This document shows positions 54,610 to 62,795 of a stretch of DNA of 64,000 bases, in pieces. Made by a program: the position numbers and the translations under genes. The notes below the pieces were generated by a model that saw only the letters and a program-made list of their open reading frames with translations, was not told where the DNA came from and made no database searches. Each line of letters begins with the position of its first letter. The stretch's first letter is position 1. Source of the stretch: Allobosea sp. LC85 (lineage in GTDB: Bacteria > Pseudomonadota > Alphaproteobacteria > Rhizobiales > Beijerinckiaceae); assembly GCF_000735605.1 (NCBI RefSeq), contig NZ_JPKG01000028.1:226768-290767 (forward strand), given 5' to 3'.

Positions 54610-54715
54610 TAAAGCATCGGCCCGAAAAGTGGATTGCGGTTTTCGGGGCAAAGCTGATGCAAACACAAAAGGCTAGATCATCGGACCGGATACGATATCC
54701 GGTCCGATGATCTAG
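54610..54715 (+). repeat. Two-hairpin interspersed repeat, copy F
   Basis: Begins TAAAGCATCGGCCCG; stem II has perfect 17-bp arms GATCATCGGACCGGATA. Its right edge, read on the minus strand as CTAGATCATCGG, supplies the TAG stop of the cupin gene, exactly as copy B does for the methyltransferase gene. Confidence 0.92.
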
Positions 54716-55437
54716 CCGCTGACCTCCTGCACGACGTAGAATTTGGCGACATGAACGCTGCTCTCCCAGGCGCAGGGTGCATCCTGGACAACAAAGACGC
54801 TGTCGCCTTGCTCGACACGGGTGATACTGCCATCGGCTCCCGTGAGTTCGACGCTGCCAGCGACCAGGTGCATCAGCTCATTGACGCGATGCGGGCGCGA
54901 GATGCGGTGATAGGGCGTCGAATCCCAGGTGCCCGCCCGGAAGCGCGAGGCCTCGTCGGTAAAGGCGTTGAAGCTGCGGCACTGTGGCGTCGGGCCGATG
55001 AGCATCTCGACCGGCGGCGCCGCCGAGGGCGAGAGCGGCGCGTCGGCCAGAATTTCCTGCAAGCCAGGCGTAGCCGAGGTCGCACCGGTCATGGCGCAGA
55101 AGACGAAGCGAGTGCCTGGCGCCGCCTCGATCTTCAGCGAGGTCCCGCGCGCGATCACGGCGCCGCGCCCAGGCGTCAACTCCAGGGCGGTCTTGCCGGT
55201 CTCGGCAAGACGCAGCAGCCCAGCGACCACAACCACGAATTCGATGTGAGGAAACGAAGCGCTTTCGCAAGCCCCTTCGAATGCCGCGCGGCCCGCCGCC
55301 ATGGATTCGGGGCCGGTCCAGGCGATTTCGCGGCTTGCGGCAAATGGGTCGGCGGCACTTAGCCTCGCCGTGCCGGGGCTGATGGCAGGCTGCGCACCAT
55401 TGGCGCGGTGAAGCAGTATGATGGCGGGCGATGTCAT
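54712..55437 (-). CDS. Bicupin protein (DUF861/EutQ-like)
   Basis: This 241-residue protein has two cupin barrels. The N-terminal half contains HIEFVVVVAGLLRLAETG, and the C-terminal half has GTWDSTPYHRIS, RVNELMHLVAGSVELTGADGS, RVEQGDSVFVV and CAWESSVHVAKFYVV, which is the cupin_3 / DUF861 pattern. Such proteins bind metal and a small ligand; function unknown. It lies upstream of the GNAT gene on the same strand, separated by the repeat, and may belong to the same amine catabolic block. Confidence 0.78.
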   Translation of the reverse strand: MTSPAIILLHRANGAQPAISPGTARLSAADPFAASREIAWTGPESMAAGRAAFEGACESASFPHIEFVVVVAGLLRLAETGKTALELTPGRGAVIARGTSLKIEAAPGTRFVFCAMTGATSATPGLQEILADAPLSPSAAPPVEMLIGPTPQCRSFNAFTDEASRFRAGTWDSTPYHRISRPHRVNELMHLVAGSVELTGADGSITRVEQGDSVFVVQDAPCAWESSVHVAKFYVVQEVSG

Positions 55438-56118
55438 CTGTGGAGCCGTCCAGACGTTCTTGCGACAGGTCCAAAGCTAGAGCCAAAGCCGTCATCGGGA
55501 TTGGACCATCTTTCCGGTTGCCCGCTTCCGCCCCGGTCCTTGATCGGCCGCACGCACCGGTCCCCCCGGAGGGTTGGCCGAAGCGAGGGGCCGGAAAGCG
55601 CCTCCGCTGGGCCTGAAGCGGATCGAGACGGCATGATCTGCTGAGTACCTCTCCCTGCTCGGCACAGCGATCAGCGCCCGCGCGCTCTGACGCAGGGCCC
55701 CTCCACGGCGGGTTTCTGCATTATTTCATCGCTGAGGGGCACATCAGCATCATCGCCCCATCGGAGGCAGTCGCCCTGCCGCGATCATCGCCCCCGATCG
55801 GAATGCCCGTGCGATCCTGCGAGCCGCAGATGACGGCATGGCCTGCCATGCCGAGGGGTAAAAACGGCACGGTGTTGTCGGTCTGTCATCGAGAACGACA
55901 TCGGCCGCCATCGCTGCGACCTACACTTCAGGAATTACGCCTGACACGCGTCGAGCGATCACTGCTGTGCTGGAATGCGCGCCGCGCCCGAATGCCGTGG
56001 CCTGTTCCTTGCTAATGCTGTGGTTTGCGCTTGGGCGGAGACGGTTCGGATCGACATTGGGGTCAGGGGCAAGATCATTGGTCTTGCCGCCTGGCGCATG
56101 GACGGAAGGGGCGCGTGA
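55438..56118. promoter_or_regulatory. 681-bp gene-less region upstream of the third peptide importer
   Basis: No gene could be supported here. It must hold the promoter of the rightward importer operon and the leftward cupin gene. At 55834-55853, CGGCATGGC and GCCATGCCG form a perfect hairpin or operator around CT. The remainder is non-repetitive and shows no credible small gene with a ribosome site. Confidence 0.45.
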
Positions 56119-57063
56119 ATGTGGACGATCGCGTTGAAACGCTTCACGCTGCTTTGTGCGACATGCGTCTTCATTTCGCTGCTCGCCTTCATCGTGCCCT
56201 ACATGAATGGCGGCGATCCCGTACGGACGATCCTGCGGTCTCGCATCGGAGACGTCGCGCTCGATACCGAAGCCGTTGAGGCCCTGCGCATAAGTCTCGG
56301 GCTCGAACAGCCGCTCTATATCCAGTACCTGTCCTGGCTGAAGGCGGCACTGAGCGGCGACTTTGGCTATTCCTTCGTCAGCCGTGCGCCGGTCGGGCAG
56401 GAAGTGCTGCGGTCGCTGGGCGTCTCATTTACCCTTGCGATGGCGGCGCTTGGCCTTGCCTTGCTCGTGGCCCTTCCAATGGGAACACTTGTGGCGCTGA
56501 AGCCGGGCGGACGCCTGGACAACATCGTCACCTTCTTCACGCAGTCCCTCGTCGCCATCCCCGAATACTGGTTCGCGCCGATCTCGGTGCTGATCTTCTC
56601 GCTGTATCTTGGTCTCCTGCCGTCCGCCGGCTGGCAAGGTCCGTCCTATATCGTGCTCCCTGCCCTCGTGCTGTCGCTGCGCCCCATGGCCTACTTCACG
56701 CGCGTCACGCGCGCAGCGATGATCGACGTCCTGCAGGCGCCCTATATTACCGCCGCGCTCAGCCGCGGGCTGAGCATGCGGCAAACGGTCGTCCACCACG
56801 GGCTGCGCAACGGATCGATGCCGGTCGTCACGCTGTTTGCCTTGTGGCTTGCCGGCCTGCTCGGCGGCTCCGTCGTGGTCGAGGTCATCTTCTCGATCCC
56901 CGGCATGGGAAGGCTGATCTACGAGGGCGTGGTGAACAACGACGTGCCCGTGCTGCAAGCGAGCTTCATGTGCATCGTCGTCCTGTCGATCGTGATCAAC
57001 ACCATCGCCGACGTGCTCTACATCCTGCTGAATCCAGTCGTGCGGATGGGCCATGTCCACTGA
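56119..57063 (+). CDS. Peptide/nickel-type ABC transporter permease, DppB type (third importer)
   Basis: This 314-residue protein has the anchor FISLLAFIVPYMNGGDPVRTIL, later AALSRGLSMRQTVVHHGLRNGSMPVVTLF, and the C-terminal DVLYILLNPVVRM. AAGGGG is well placed before the ATG at 56119. It overlaps the DppC-type gene by 11 bp. Confidence 0.92.
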   Translation: MWTIALKRFTLLCATCVFISLLAFIVPYMNGGDPVRTILRSRIGDVALDTEAVEALRISLGLEQPLYIQYLSWLKAALSGDFGYSFVSRAPVGQEVLRSLGVSFTLAMAALGLALLVALPMGTLVALKPGGRLDNIVTFFTQSLVAIPEYWFAPISVLIFSLYLGLLPSAGWQGPSYIVLPALVLSLRPMAYFTRVTRAAMIDVLQAPYITAALSRGLSMRQTVVHHGLRNGSMPVVTLFALWLAGLLGGSVVVEVIFSIPGMGRLIYEGVVNNDVPVLQASFMCIVVLSIVINTIADVLYILLNPVVRMGHVH

Positions 57064-57937
57064 TACCGCCCTGCCCCCGCTCGCCGGCCGCGCCGTGGCT
57101 GCTCGCCCCTCAACCTTTCGCCGCTTCGTGAGTTTCGCACGCAGCCGCCACTGGACCTTCGCGGTCGGGATCGTGCTGTTTGCGCTGATCGCCGTCCTGC
57201 TGATCGCCGGTCCCTGGGCGACACCCTACAATCCGGCAAGCCAGAGTCTGCTGCGCCGCCTGGCGTCGCCGAGCGCAGCGCACTGGCTCGGCACGGACCA
57301 TCTTGGCCGCGATCTGTTGAGCCGGATTCTGGTCGGCGGTCAGTTTTCCGTGCTGATCGCCATGGTCACGCTATTCCTCTGCGTCACCATCGGAACCGTG
57401 GTCGGCATCATCTCGGCCCGCTCGGGCGGATGGGTCGATGAAATCATCATGCGCCTGGTCGATCTGCTGATCTCGTTTCCCGACGTGGTGATCGCCATCT
57501 TCGCCATCGCGATCCTCGGGCCAGGCTATGGCACGCTCATCATATCCCTGACGATCATCGGCTGGACGCCGTTCGCCCGCTTGTCACGCGGGCTGGCCCT
57601 CGTGATCAGCGCCAAGGAATATATCAGCGCCGCCGAGGTGCTGGGCTGTTCGCGCACCTTCATCATTGTCCGGCATATCATTCCCAATACCCTGCGGCCG
57701 ATCGCGGCAATCACCTTCCTGCGCTTCGGGCACAAGCTGATCACGGTGGGCGGCCTCTCCTTCATCGGGCTCGGCGTACAACCGCCCCAGGCTGACTGGG
57801 CGCTGATGCTCGCCGAGGCTCAGCCCTATGTCGAGCGGATGCCCCTGCTCGTGATCGTGCCCGGCCTGGCGATCTTCCTGACGGCACTGTCCGTGACCTG
57901 GATCGGTCAGGGCCTCGAACTCAAAGAAGCCCGATAG
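57053..57937 (+). CDS. Peptide/nickel-type ABC transporter permease, DppC type (third importer)
   Basis: This 294-residue protein has WLGTDHLGRDLLSRILVGGQFS near residue 80 and the EAA-like SAAEVLGCSRTFIIVRHIIPNTLRP near 190. It ends WIGQGLELKEAR. It precedes the ATPase genes after a 199-bp gap, which holds no recognised feature. Confidence 0.92.
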   Translation: MSTDTALPPLAGRAVAARPSTFRRFVSFARSRHWTFAVGIVLFALIAVLLIAGPWATPYNPASQSLLRRLASPSAAHWLGTDHLGRDLLSRILVGGQFSVLIAMVTLFLCVTIGTVVGIISARSGGWVDEIIMRLVDLLISFPDVVIAIFAIAILGPGYGTLIISLTIIGWTPFARLSRGLALVISAKEYISAAEVLGCSRTFIIVRHIIPNTLRPIAAITFLRFGHKLITVGGLSFIGLGVQPPQADWALMLAEAQPYVERMPLLVIVPGLAIFLTALSVTWIGQGLELKEAR

Positions 57938-58136
57938 GGTCGCGGAATGGGGGAAGATGCGGCCAAACGAATTCGCAAGTCCGCCCTCCAGTTCGCCCGA
58001 TCGGCCCTCGCGTCGGACCCTTCAAGCACGAACGAGCCTGTGCCGCACGCAGATAGGAAAGCACCATAGCCAGAACCGCGAAGAGCGAGTGCACGAGCAA
58101 CGAAACGACCAAAAAACCAGAACAGAGGGGTCACAG

Positions 58137-59204
58137 ATGGATCAGCGCCTTCCCGATGCTGCCGATGACGCGCTACCCGAGCCGGCCAGGGACGTGCTTC
58201 TCGATATCCGCAACCTGCACGTTTCGGTACCCGGCAAGAGTTCATCGAAGACCATCATCGATGGCCTGAACCTGCAGCTCAGGAGCGGCGAGATCGTCGC
58301 GCTTGTCGGCGAGTCGGGATCGGGCAAGAGCATGACCGCGCTGTCGCTGATGCGCCTGTTGCCATCAGCCGCGAGCATCACTGGCGGGCAGGTCCTGTTT
58401 CGGGGGCGCGATGTGCTTGGCATGAGCCAGGCCGAGCTGAACCATCTGCGCGGCGGGCACATCGCCATGATCTTCCAGCAGCCCCAGGCCATGCTCGATC
58501 CGACGTCGCGGGTCGGCGTGCAGGTGGCGGAGGCGCTCTGGAAGCACCGCCGCCCCGACCGTTCCTCGGTCAAGGAGCGCGTGATCAAACTGCTCGCCGA
58601 TGTCGGCATCCCTGCTCCCGCGAGCCGGATCGACTGCTTTGCACATGAGTTGTCCGGCGGCATGGCGCAGCGCGTGATGATGGCAGCCGCGATGAGCGGC
58701 GAGCCCCAGATCCTGATCGCGGACGAGCCGACGACGGCGCTCGACGTCACAGTGCAGGTGCAGATCCTGAAGCTGCTGGACGAGCAGCGCCGAAAGCGGA
58801 ACCTCGCGATCCTGCTGATCACCCATGATCTGTCGATCGTCTCCGCGATCGCCGACCGCGTCGCGGTGATGTATGCCGGCCGCATCGTCGAGGAAGGACC
58901 GGCTCGCGATATCCTCAAACACCCGCGCCATCCGTACACCAGGGCGCTGGTGCAGTGCTCGCTGCTCAAGGCGGACGAGAACGGCCGGCTCTATTCGATT
59001 CCGGCGGCGCCGACGGCGCTCGCGACCGGGCAAGGCTGCCGCTTCCTGCCGCGCTGCCCAACCGCCGCGGCCAACGGCATTTCCGCGCACTGCCTCGAGC
59101 AGGAGCCACAGCTGAGCACTTATGACCGTACCTGCATGGCACGATGCTGGGCCGTGGCCTGCAACGACCATCCTGCGATGGCCACCAGTGGAGTCCACGC
59201 ATGA
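58137..59204 (+). CDS. Peptide/nickel-type ABC transporter ATPase, DppD type (third importer)
   Basis: This 355-residue ATPase has Walker [10 protein letters not shown] near residue 60, LSGGMAQRVMMAAAMSG near 175, Walker [21 protein letters not shown] near 194, and the C-terminal oligopeptide-transporter tail with GCRFLPRCPTAA. Start at 58137 has GAGGGG upstream and replaces a longer frame into the gap. The stop overlaps the next ATPase start (ATGA). Confidence 0.93.
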   Translation: MDQRLPDAADDALPEPARDVLLDIRNLHVSVPGKSSSKTIIDGLNLQLRSGEIVALVGESGSGKSMTALSLMRLLPSAASITGGQVLFRGRDVLGMSQAELNHLRGGHIAMIFQQPQAMLDPTSRVGVQVAEALWKHRRPDRSSVKERVIKLLADVGIPAPASRIDCFAHELSGGMAQRVMMAAAMSGEPQILIADEPTTALDVTVQVQILKLLDEQRRKRNLAILLITHDLSIVSAIADRVAVMYAGRIVEEGPARDILKHPRHPYTRALVQCSLLKADENGRLYSIPAAPTALATGQGCRFLPRCPTAAANGISAHCLEQEPQLSTYDRTCMARCWAVACNDHPAMATSGVHA

Positions 59205-60262
59205 TTGAAAGTCGCATCGACATGGCGCCGCGGCCTCAAGCCCCGGCCGGCCGGCCCTTCGTCGAAGTCACCGACCTCAAGAAGCACTACATGATGCGCG
59301 CAGGGCTCTCCCTGAAGGCGCTGGACGGCGTCTCCTTCTCCATCCGCGAGGGCGAGGTCCTGGGCCTCGTCGGCGAGTCCGGCTGTGGCAAGAGCACCAT
59401 CGCCCGCGTCCTGATGCGGCTGACATCCGCGACGGGCGGCGAAGCCAGGATCGACCAGCGCAATGTCTTGGCGCTGAATGGCCCGGACCTGCGCCGCATG
59501 CGACGGACCATGCAGCTTGTCTTTCAGGATCCCTATGCGGCCCTCGATCCGCGCATGACGCTGGGCAACAGCATGCTGCTGCCGATGATCCAGAACAATC
59601 TCGGCACGCGTGACACCCTGCGCGCTCTGGTGTTGCAGATGCTCGAGGAGGTCGGGCTCGATGCCTCCTTCGCCGAGCGCTATCCCCGCGAATGCTCCGG
59701 AGGACAGTTGCAACGCGTGGTCATCGGACGGGCCCTGCTGCTGAAACCTCGGTTCCTGGTCTGCGACGAACCGACCTCGGCGCTGGACGCTTCGATGCGA
59801 ACCCAGATCCTGAACCTTCTGGTCGACCTGAAGCAGCGCTTCGGCCTGACGCTGCTGATGATTTCCCATGATTTGCGCGTCGTGAACTACATGTGCGACC
59901 GCATCGCCGTGATGTATCTCGGCCAGATCGTCGAGATCGCCGACCGGGACGAACTCTTCGCACGCCCACGCCACCCCTATACGCGCGCGCTGATCTCATC
60001 CGCCTTGATCGACGAGACCGGTCTTGACGGCGCAGCCAGCTATCTCAAGGGCGATCTGCCAAGTCCGCTGGCTCCGCCGCCGGGCTGCCGGCTCCAGACG
60101 CGATGCCGCTTTGCGACACAGCCTTGCGCCAGCGAGATGCCCCTGCTTCGCGAGGCCGGTCGCGGTCATCTCGTCCGCTGCCACCACTGGGAAGAGCTCG
60201 ATCTGACCTCTGTGACCTATCGCACGGCCGGGACGCCTGATGCGGCGATGACCGGCCCATGA
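59201..60262 (+). CDS. Peptide/nickel-type ABC transporter ATPase, DppF type (third importer)
   Basis: This 353-residue ATPase has Walker A GESGCGKST near residue 62, CSGGQLQRVVIGRALLLKP near 165, Walker [21 protein letters not shown] and the tail with GCRLQTRCRFATQ. It begins with the overlapping ATGA start; a start seven codons later is possible. It pairs with the DppD-type ATPase. Confidence 0.93.
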   Translation: MIESRIDMAPRPQAPAGRPFVEVTDLKKHYMMRAGLSLKALDGVSFSIREGEVLGLVGESGCGKSTIARVLMRLTSATGGEARIDQRNVLALNGPDLRRMRRTMQLVFQDPYAALDPRMTLGNSMLLPMIQNNLGTRDTLRALVLQMLEEVGLDASFAERYPRECSGGQLQRVVIGRALLLKPRFLVCDEPTSALDASMRTQILNLLVDLKQRFGLTLLMISHDLRVVNYMCDRIAVMYLGQIVEIADRDELFARPRHPYTRALISSALIDETGLDGAASYLKGDLPSPLAPPPGCRLQTRCRFATQPCASEMPLLREAGRGHLVRCHHWEELDLTSVTYRTAGTPDAAMTGP

Positions 60263-60296
60263 CATCTTATCGGCGCGCGTTCGAAAGGGACGATTG

Positions 60297-60322
60297 GTTC
60301 TGCGGCCAATTCCCCGCAGAAC
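60297..60322 (+). terminator. Intercistronic hairpin before the third binding-protein gene
   Basis: GTTCTGCGG at 60297-60305 pairs perfectly with CCGCAGAAC at 60314-60322 around an 8-base loop. It lies between the DppF-type ATPase gene and the binding-protein gene and could attenuate or stabilise mRNA; it has no T-tract directly after it. Confidence 0.45.
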
Positions 60323-60399
60323 GGTATTAAATTCTTCCCCCGACGCGGGACGATCAGCCTTGCTGCAACCATAAGCAGAATAAAACAGGGGATCGACGA

Positions 60400-61890
60400 A
60401 TGAGCAATCGCAAGACCATATTGGCTGCCTCAGCACTTGCCTTGTCTGTGGCAACCGCGGCCCAGGCCGCAGGAACCCTCACCATCAATGAGGTTGTGAA
60501 TGTCGTCGCGGGCTGGGACATGGCGTCTGACGACGCCTATTTGGGCAGTCGCTCGGGGTGCTATGAGGGCCTGACCAAGGTTGATTTCGACGGCGAACTG
60601 AAGCCCTCGCTCGCCACGGCATGGAGCCAGTCTTCGCCCACTGCATGGGACTTCAAGATACGCCAGGGCGTCAAGTTCCAAGACGGAAGCCCCCTGACGG
60701 CCGAAGCCGCGGCGAACGCACTCAACCAGTTGCTGGTAGCGCAGGTGCCGGCACGGGCTTTCTCGAAGAAGAACATCAAATCCGTCGCGGTGTCCGACGC
60801 CGAGACCCTGCGCGTCACCACAGTCGAGCCCTCGGTCTTCCTCCCCGGCCAGTTGGCCAGTCCGGCGACGACGATCCTGGCACCGGCAGCCTACAAGGAC
60901 GGCAAGGTCAACCCGATCAATACCTGCACCGGCCCCTTCGCCATCACGCGCGTCGACGCCAAGCAGGGCATGACCGTCAAGCGCAATGACAGCTACTGGG
61001 GCGGCAAGCCAAAACTCGACGGGGCTGAGATCAAATTCATCTCCGATGCGAACAGCCGTGCCACCCAGATTCGCACCGGAGAGGCCGATATTGCCCGGAT
61101 CATCTCGGCCACCGCGCTCGGCCAGTTCAAGAACCTGAAGAACGTCAAGCTGGAGCAGACCAAGGCACCGCGCACGCTCATGCTTCTCCTCAACAACAAG
61201 AAGAAGCCGTTCGACGATATCCGCGTCCGACAGGCGATCCAGGCCGCGATCGACACATCGGCGATTGCGGCCGCGGTCTATGAGGGGGCTGCGACGCCGG
61301 CCATGGGCCCGTTCCGCACGACCGATCCGTGGGCGCCTGCCAATCAGAAGCCGTCCTATGATCCCGCGAAGGCAAAAAAGCTGCTGGCGGAAGCCGGCAT
61401 CAAGCCGGGCAGCCTGACCCTCAATCTCTGGGGCTATGTGTCCAAGGTCGAGCTCAAGGATGTCGCCGCTGTGGTGCAGGAGATGCTCGGACAGGTCGGG
61501 ATCAAGGTCGATATCCGGATGGCGGAATATAAGGCCATCGAGCCGGATATGCTCGCCGGCAATTTCGACATGGCCTTCATGTCGCGTGGTTACCTGACCG
61601 ACGTTCCCGAGCCGATCGGCTTCATCAATGCCGATTACTCATGTTCGGGAAGCTTCAATATTGCGCATTACTGCACACCTGAGATGGACACGGAGATCAG
61701 CAAGATCTACGGCACGAAGGATCAGGTGGACAGGTTCAAGATGTACGCAAATCTTGGCGAAAAAATTCAAAGAGACGCAATCAACGTCTTCCTTGTCCAT
61801 GAATCGAGCTACGATGCCCACGCGACAAAAATCAAGAACTACAAGGCACACTTCATCAATTACTACACGATGACGCCAGGTCTGGAATGA
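60400..61890 (+). CDS. Family 5 solute-binding protein (third importer)
   Basis: This 496-residue protein has a Sec signal peptide (SNRKTILAASALALSVATAAQA) and the family 5 core with LATAWSQSSPTAWDFKIRQGVKFQDGSPLTAEAAANAL. The end contains HFINYYTMTPGLE. The order permease-permease-ATPase-ATPase-binding protein is complete. A strong hairpin lies downstream. Confidence 0.93.
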   Translation: MSNRKTILAASALALSVATAAQAAGTLTINEVVNVVAGWDMASDDAYLGSRSGCYEGLTKVDFDGELKPSLATAWSQSSPTAWDFKIRQGVKFQDGSPLTAEAAANALNQLLVAQVPARAFSKKNIKSVAVSDAETLRVTTVEPSVFLPGQLASPATTILAPAAYKDGKVNPINTCTGPFAITRVDAKQGMTVKRNDSYWGGKPKLDGAEIKFISDANSRATQIRTGEADIARIISATALGQFKNLKNVKLEQTKAPRTLMLLLNNKKKPFDDIRVRQAIQAAIDTSAIAAAVYEGAATPAMGPFRTTDPWAPANQKPSYDPAKAKKLLAEAGIKPGSLTLNLWGYVSKVELKDVAAVVQEMLGQVGIKVDIRMAEYKAIEPDMLAGNFDMAFMSRGYLTDVPEPIGFINADYSCSGSFNIAHYCTPEMDTEISKIYGTKDQVDRFKMYANLGEKIQRDAINVFLVHESSYDAHATKIKNYKAHFINYYTMTPGLE

Positions 61891-61921
61891 ACTGAAACTT
61901 CCCGACATCGATATCGCGCAA

Positions 61922-61955
61922 AATCAGGCCCGGCGCTCCAGCGCCGGGCCTGATT
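61922..61955. terminator. Strong bidirectional terminator after the third importer
   Basis: AATCAGGCCCGGCGCT at 61922-61937 pairs with its full complement at 61940-61955 around CC: a 16-bp perfect stem with A-tract on the left and TT on the right. It should end transcription from the importer operon and from the leftward copZ. Confidence 0.85.
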
Positions 61956-62107
61956 GTTCGTCCAGGCTGATCGGCGGGAGCATCGGGTATGATCTGCCGG
62001 CCTCCGTTCAGCGTCGATGATGGAGGCCGCCCGACGATCAATCAGTCCCAAAATCCCGAAACGCCGCGGTACAGGCGCGAAGAATCGACAGCGCCAGCCA
62101 AGCAAAA

Positions 62108-62129
62108 AGCCGCGGCATTTGCCGCGGCT
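62108..62129 (-). terminator. Rho-independent terminator of copZ
   Basis: AGCCGCGGCA at 62108-62117 pairs with 62120-62129 around TT. On the minus strand the stem is followed by TTTTTGC, giving a classic intrinsic terminator 61 bp after the copZ stop. Confidence 0.85.
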
Positions 62130-62190
62130 GTCATCATTTCAAAGAGTCATGCTGATCGTGAGAGAAAGCCGGATTTCCGGCCTCGAACAC

Positions 62191-62451
62191 TCAGGCGTGG
62201 GCGGAAGCCGCATCCGGCGTATAGCCGGCCTGCGCGATGACCTCGCGAACCCGGGCAAGGTCGGCGCCTTCGACCGAGACGAGACGAGCCTCCGGGTTGG
62301 CGTTGACCTTGGCGCCGGGGATCGAGCTCTCGATCGCGCTCTTGATGGTGCCGGCGCAATGGCCGCAGGTCATGTCTTCGACACGGACGGAAACACCGGA
62401 AACGGCAGCGGAAGCAACCTCATGATCGTGAGACTGGTGAGCTTGGCACAT
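62191..62451 (-). CDS. copZ: CopZ-type copper chaperone (heavy-metal-associated domain)
   Basis: This 86-residue protein has a His-rich N-terminus (QAHQSHDHE) and the heavy-metal motif MTCGHCAGT (Cys29 and Cys32), within a single HMA fold. It carries Cu(I) in the cytoplasm and delivers it to CopA. The start at 62451 has AGGAGAGG upstream, so the extension to 62502 is rejected. A CueR-type promoter lies upstream. Confidence 0.9.
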   Translation of the reverse strand: MCQAHQSHDHEVASAAVSGVSVRVEDMTCGHCAGTIKSAIESSIPGAKVNANPEARLVSVEGADLARVREVIAQAGYTPDAASAHA

Positions 62452-62484
62452 AGAAAACCTCTCCTGAAGGAATGAGCGCAAATC

Positions 62485-62515
62485 AGTGTCGGTCCTTGCC
62501 ATATGGCAAGGTCAA
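62485..62515 (-). promoter_or_regulatory. CueR/MerR-type promoter of copZ
   Basis: On the minus strand TTGACC (62510-62515) is followed by a 19-bp spacer and a -10 like GACACT (62485-62490). The spacer holds the perfect palindrome CCTTGCCATATGGCAAGG (62494-62511), which is a MerR-family operator, matching the long spacing distorted by CueR-type regulators. Confidence 0.75.
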
Positions 62516-62551
62516 GCCCGGATTTTTCTCCGCTCGACAGTCCTCAGCCGC

Positions 62552-62582
62552 TTGACATTCCCACTATGGGAAGCCGCACCGC
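62552..62582 (+). promoter_or_regulatory. Second CueR/MerR-type promoter, copA-like
   Basis: TTGACA at 62552-62557 is followed by TTCCCACTATGGGAA at 62558-62572, then a 19-bp spacing to a poor -10 (CACCGC, 62577-62582). The layout matches copA promoters bound by CueR, but the -10 looks degraded. It faces the truncated CopA-like ORF. Confidence 0.6.
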
Positions 62583-62612
62583 ATGGATGTTCGTTCAATC
62601 GAGGTGGCGCAG

Positions 62613-62795
62613 ATGACGGTCATCACTCAGTCCGAAGGGCGGTCAGGGCGAAGGCTCATGGTCGCGGTCGAGGGCATCACCTGCGCGTCCAGCCTCGACC
62701 GAGTCGAGCAGGCGCGGCGCCTGCGCCACTTCTTGCCGCCAATGACCGATGTTGCGGTAGCGCCGCTCGGGCCTCAGCAGGTGTCCGCTCAATGA
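62613..62795 (+). pseudogene. Remnant of the CopA N-terminus, coupled to the reductase gene
   Basis: A 60-codon frame starts at ATG 62613 with GAGG upstream. Residues 16-34 read MVAVEGITCASSLDRVEQA, which aligns with the CopA N-terminal HMA motif VEGMTCASC-GRVE; the second Cys of the CxxC is Ser here, so copper binding should be lost. The remaining P-type ATPase is missing and the frame ends in a unique tail. The TGA overlaps the ATG of the following reductase gene (ATGA), so translation of the remnant may still control the reductase. Confidence 0.7.
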
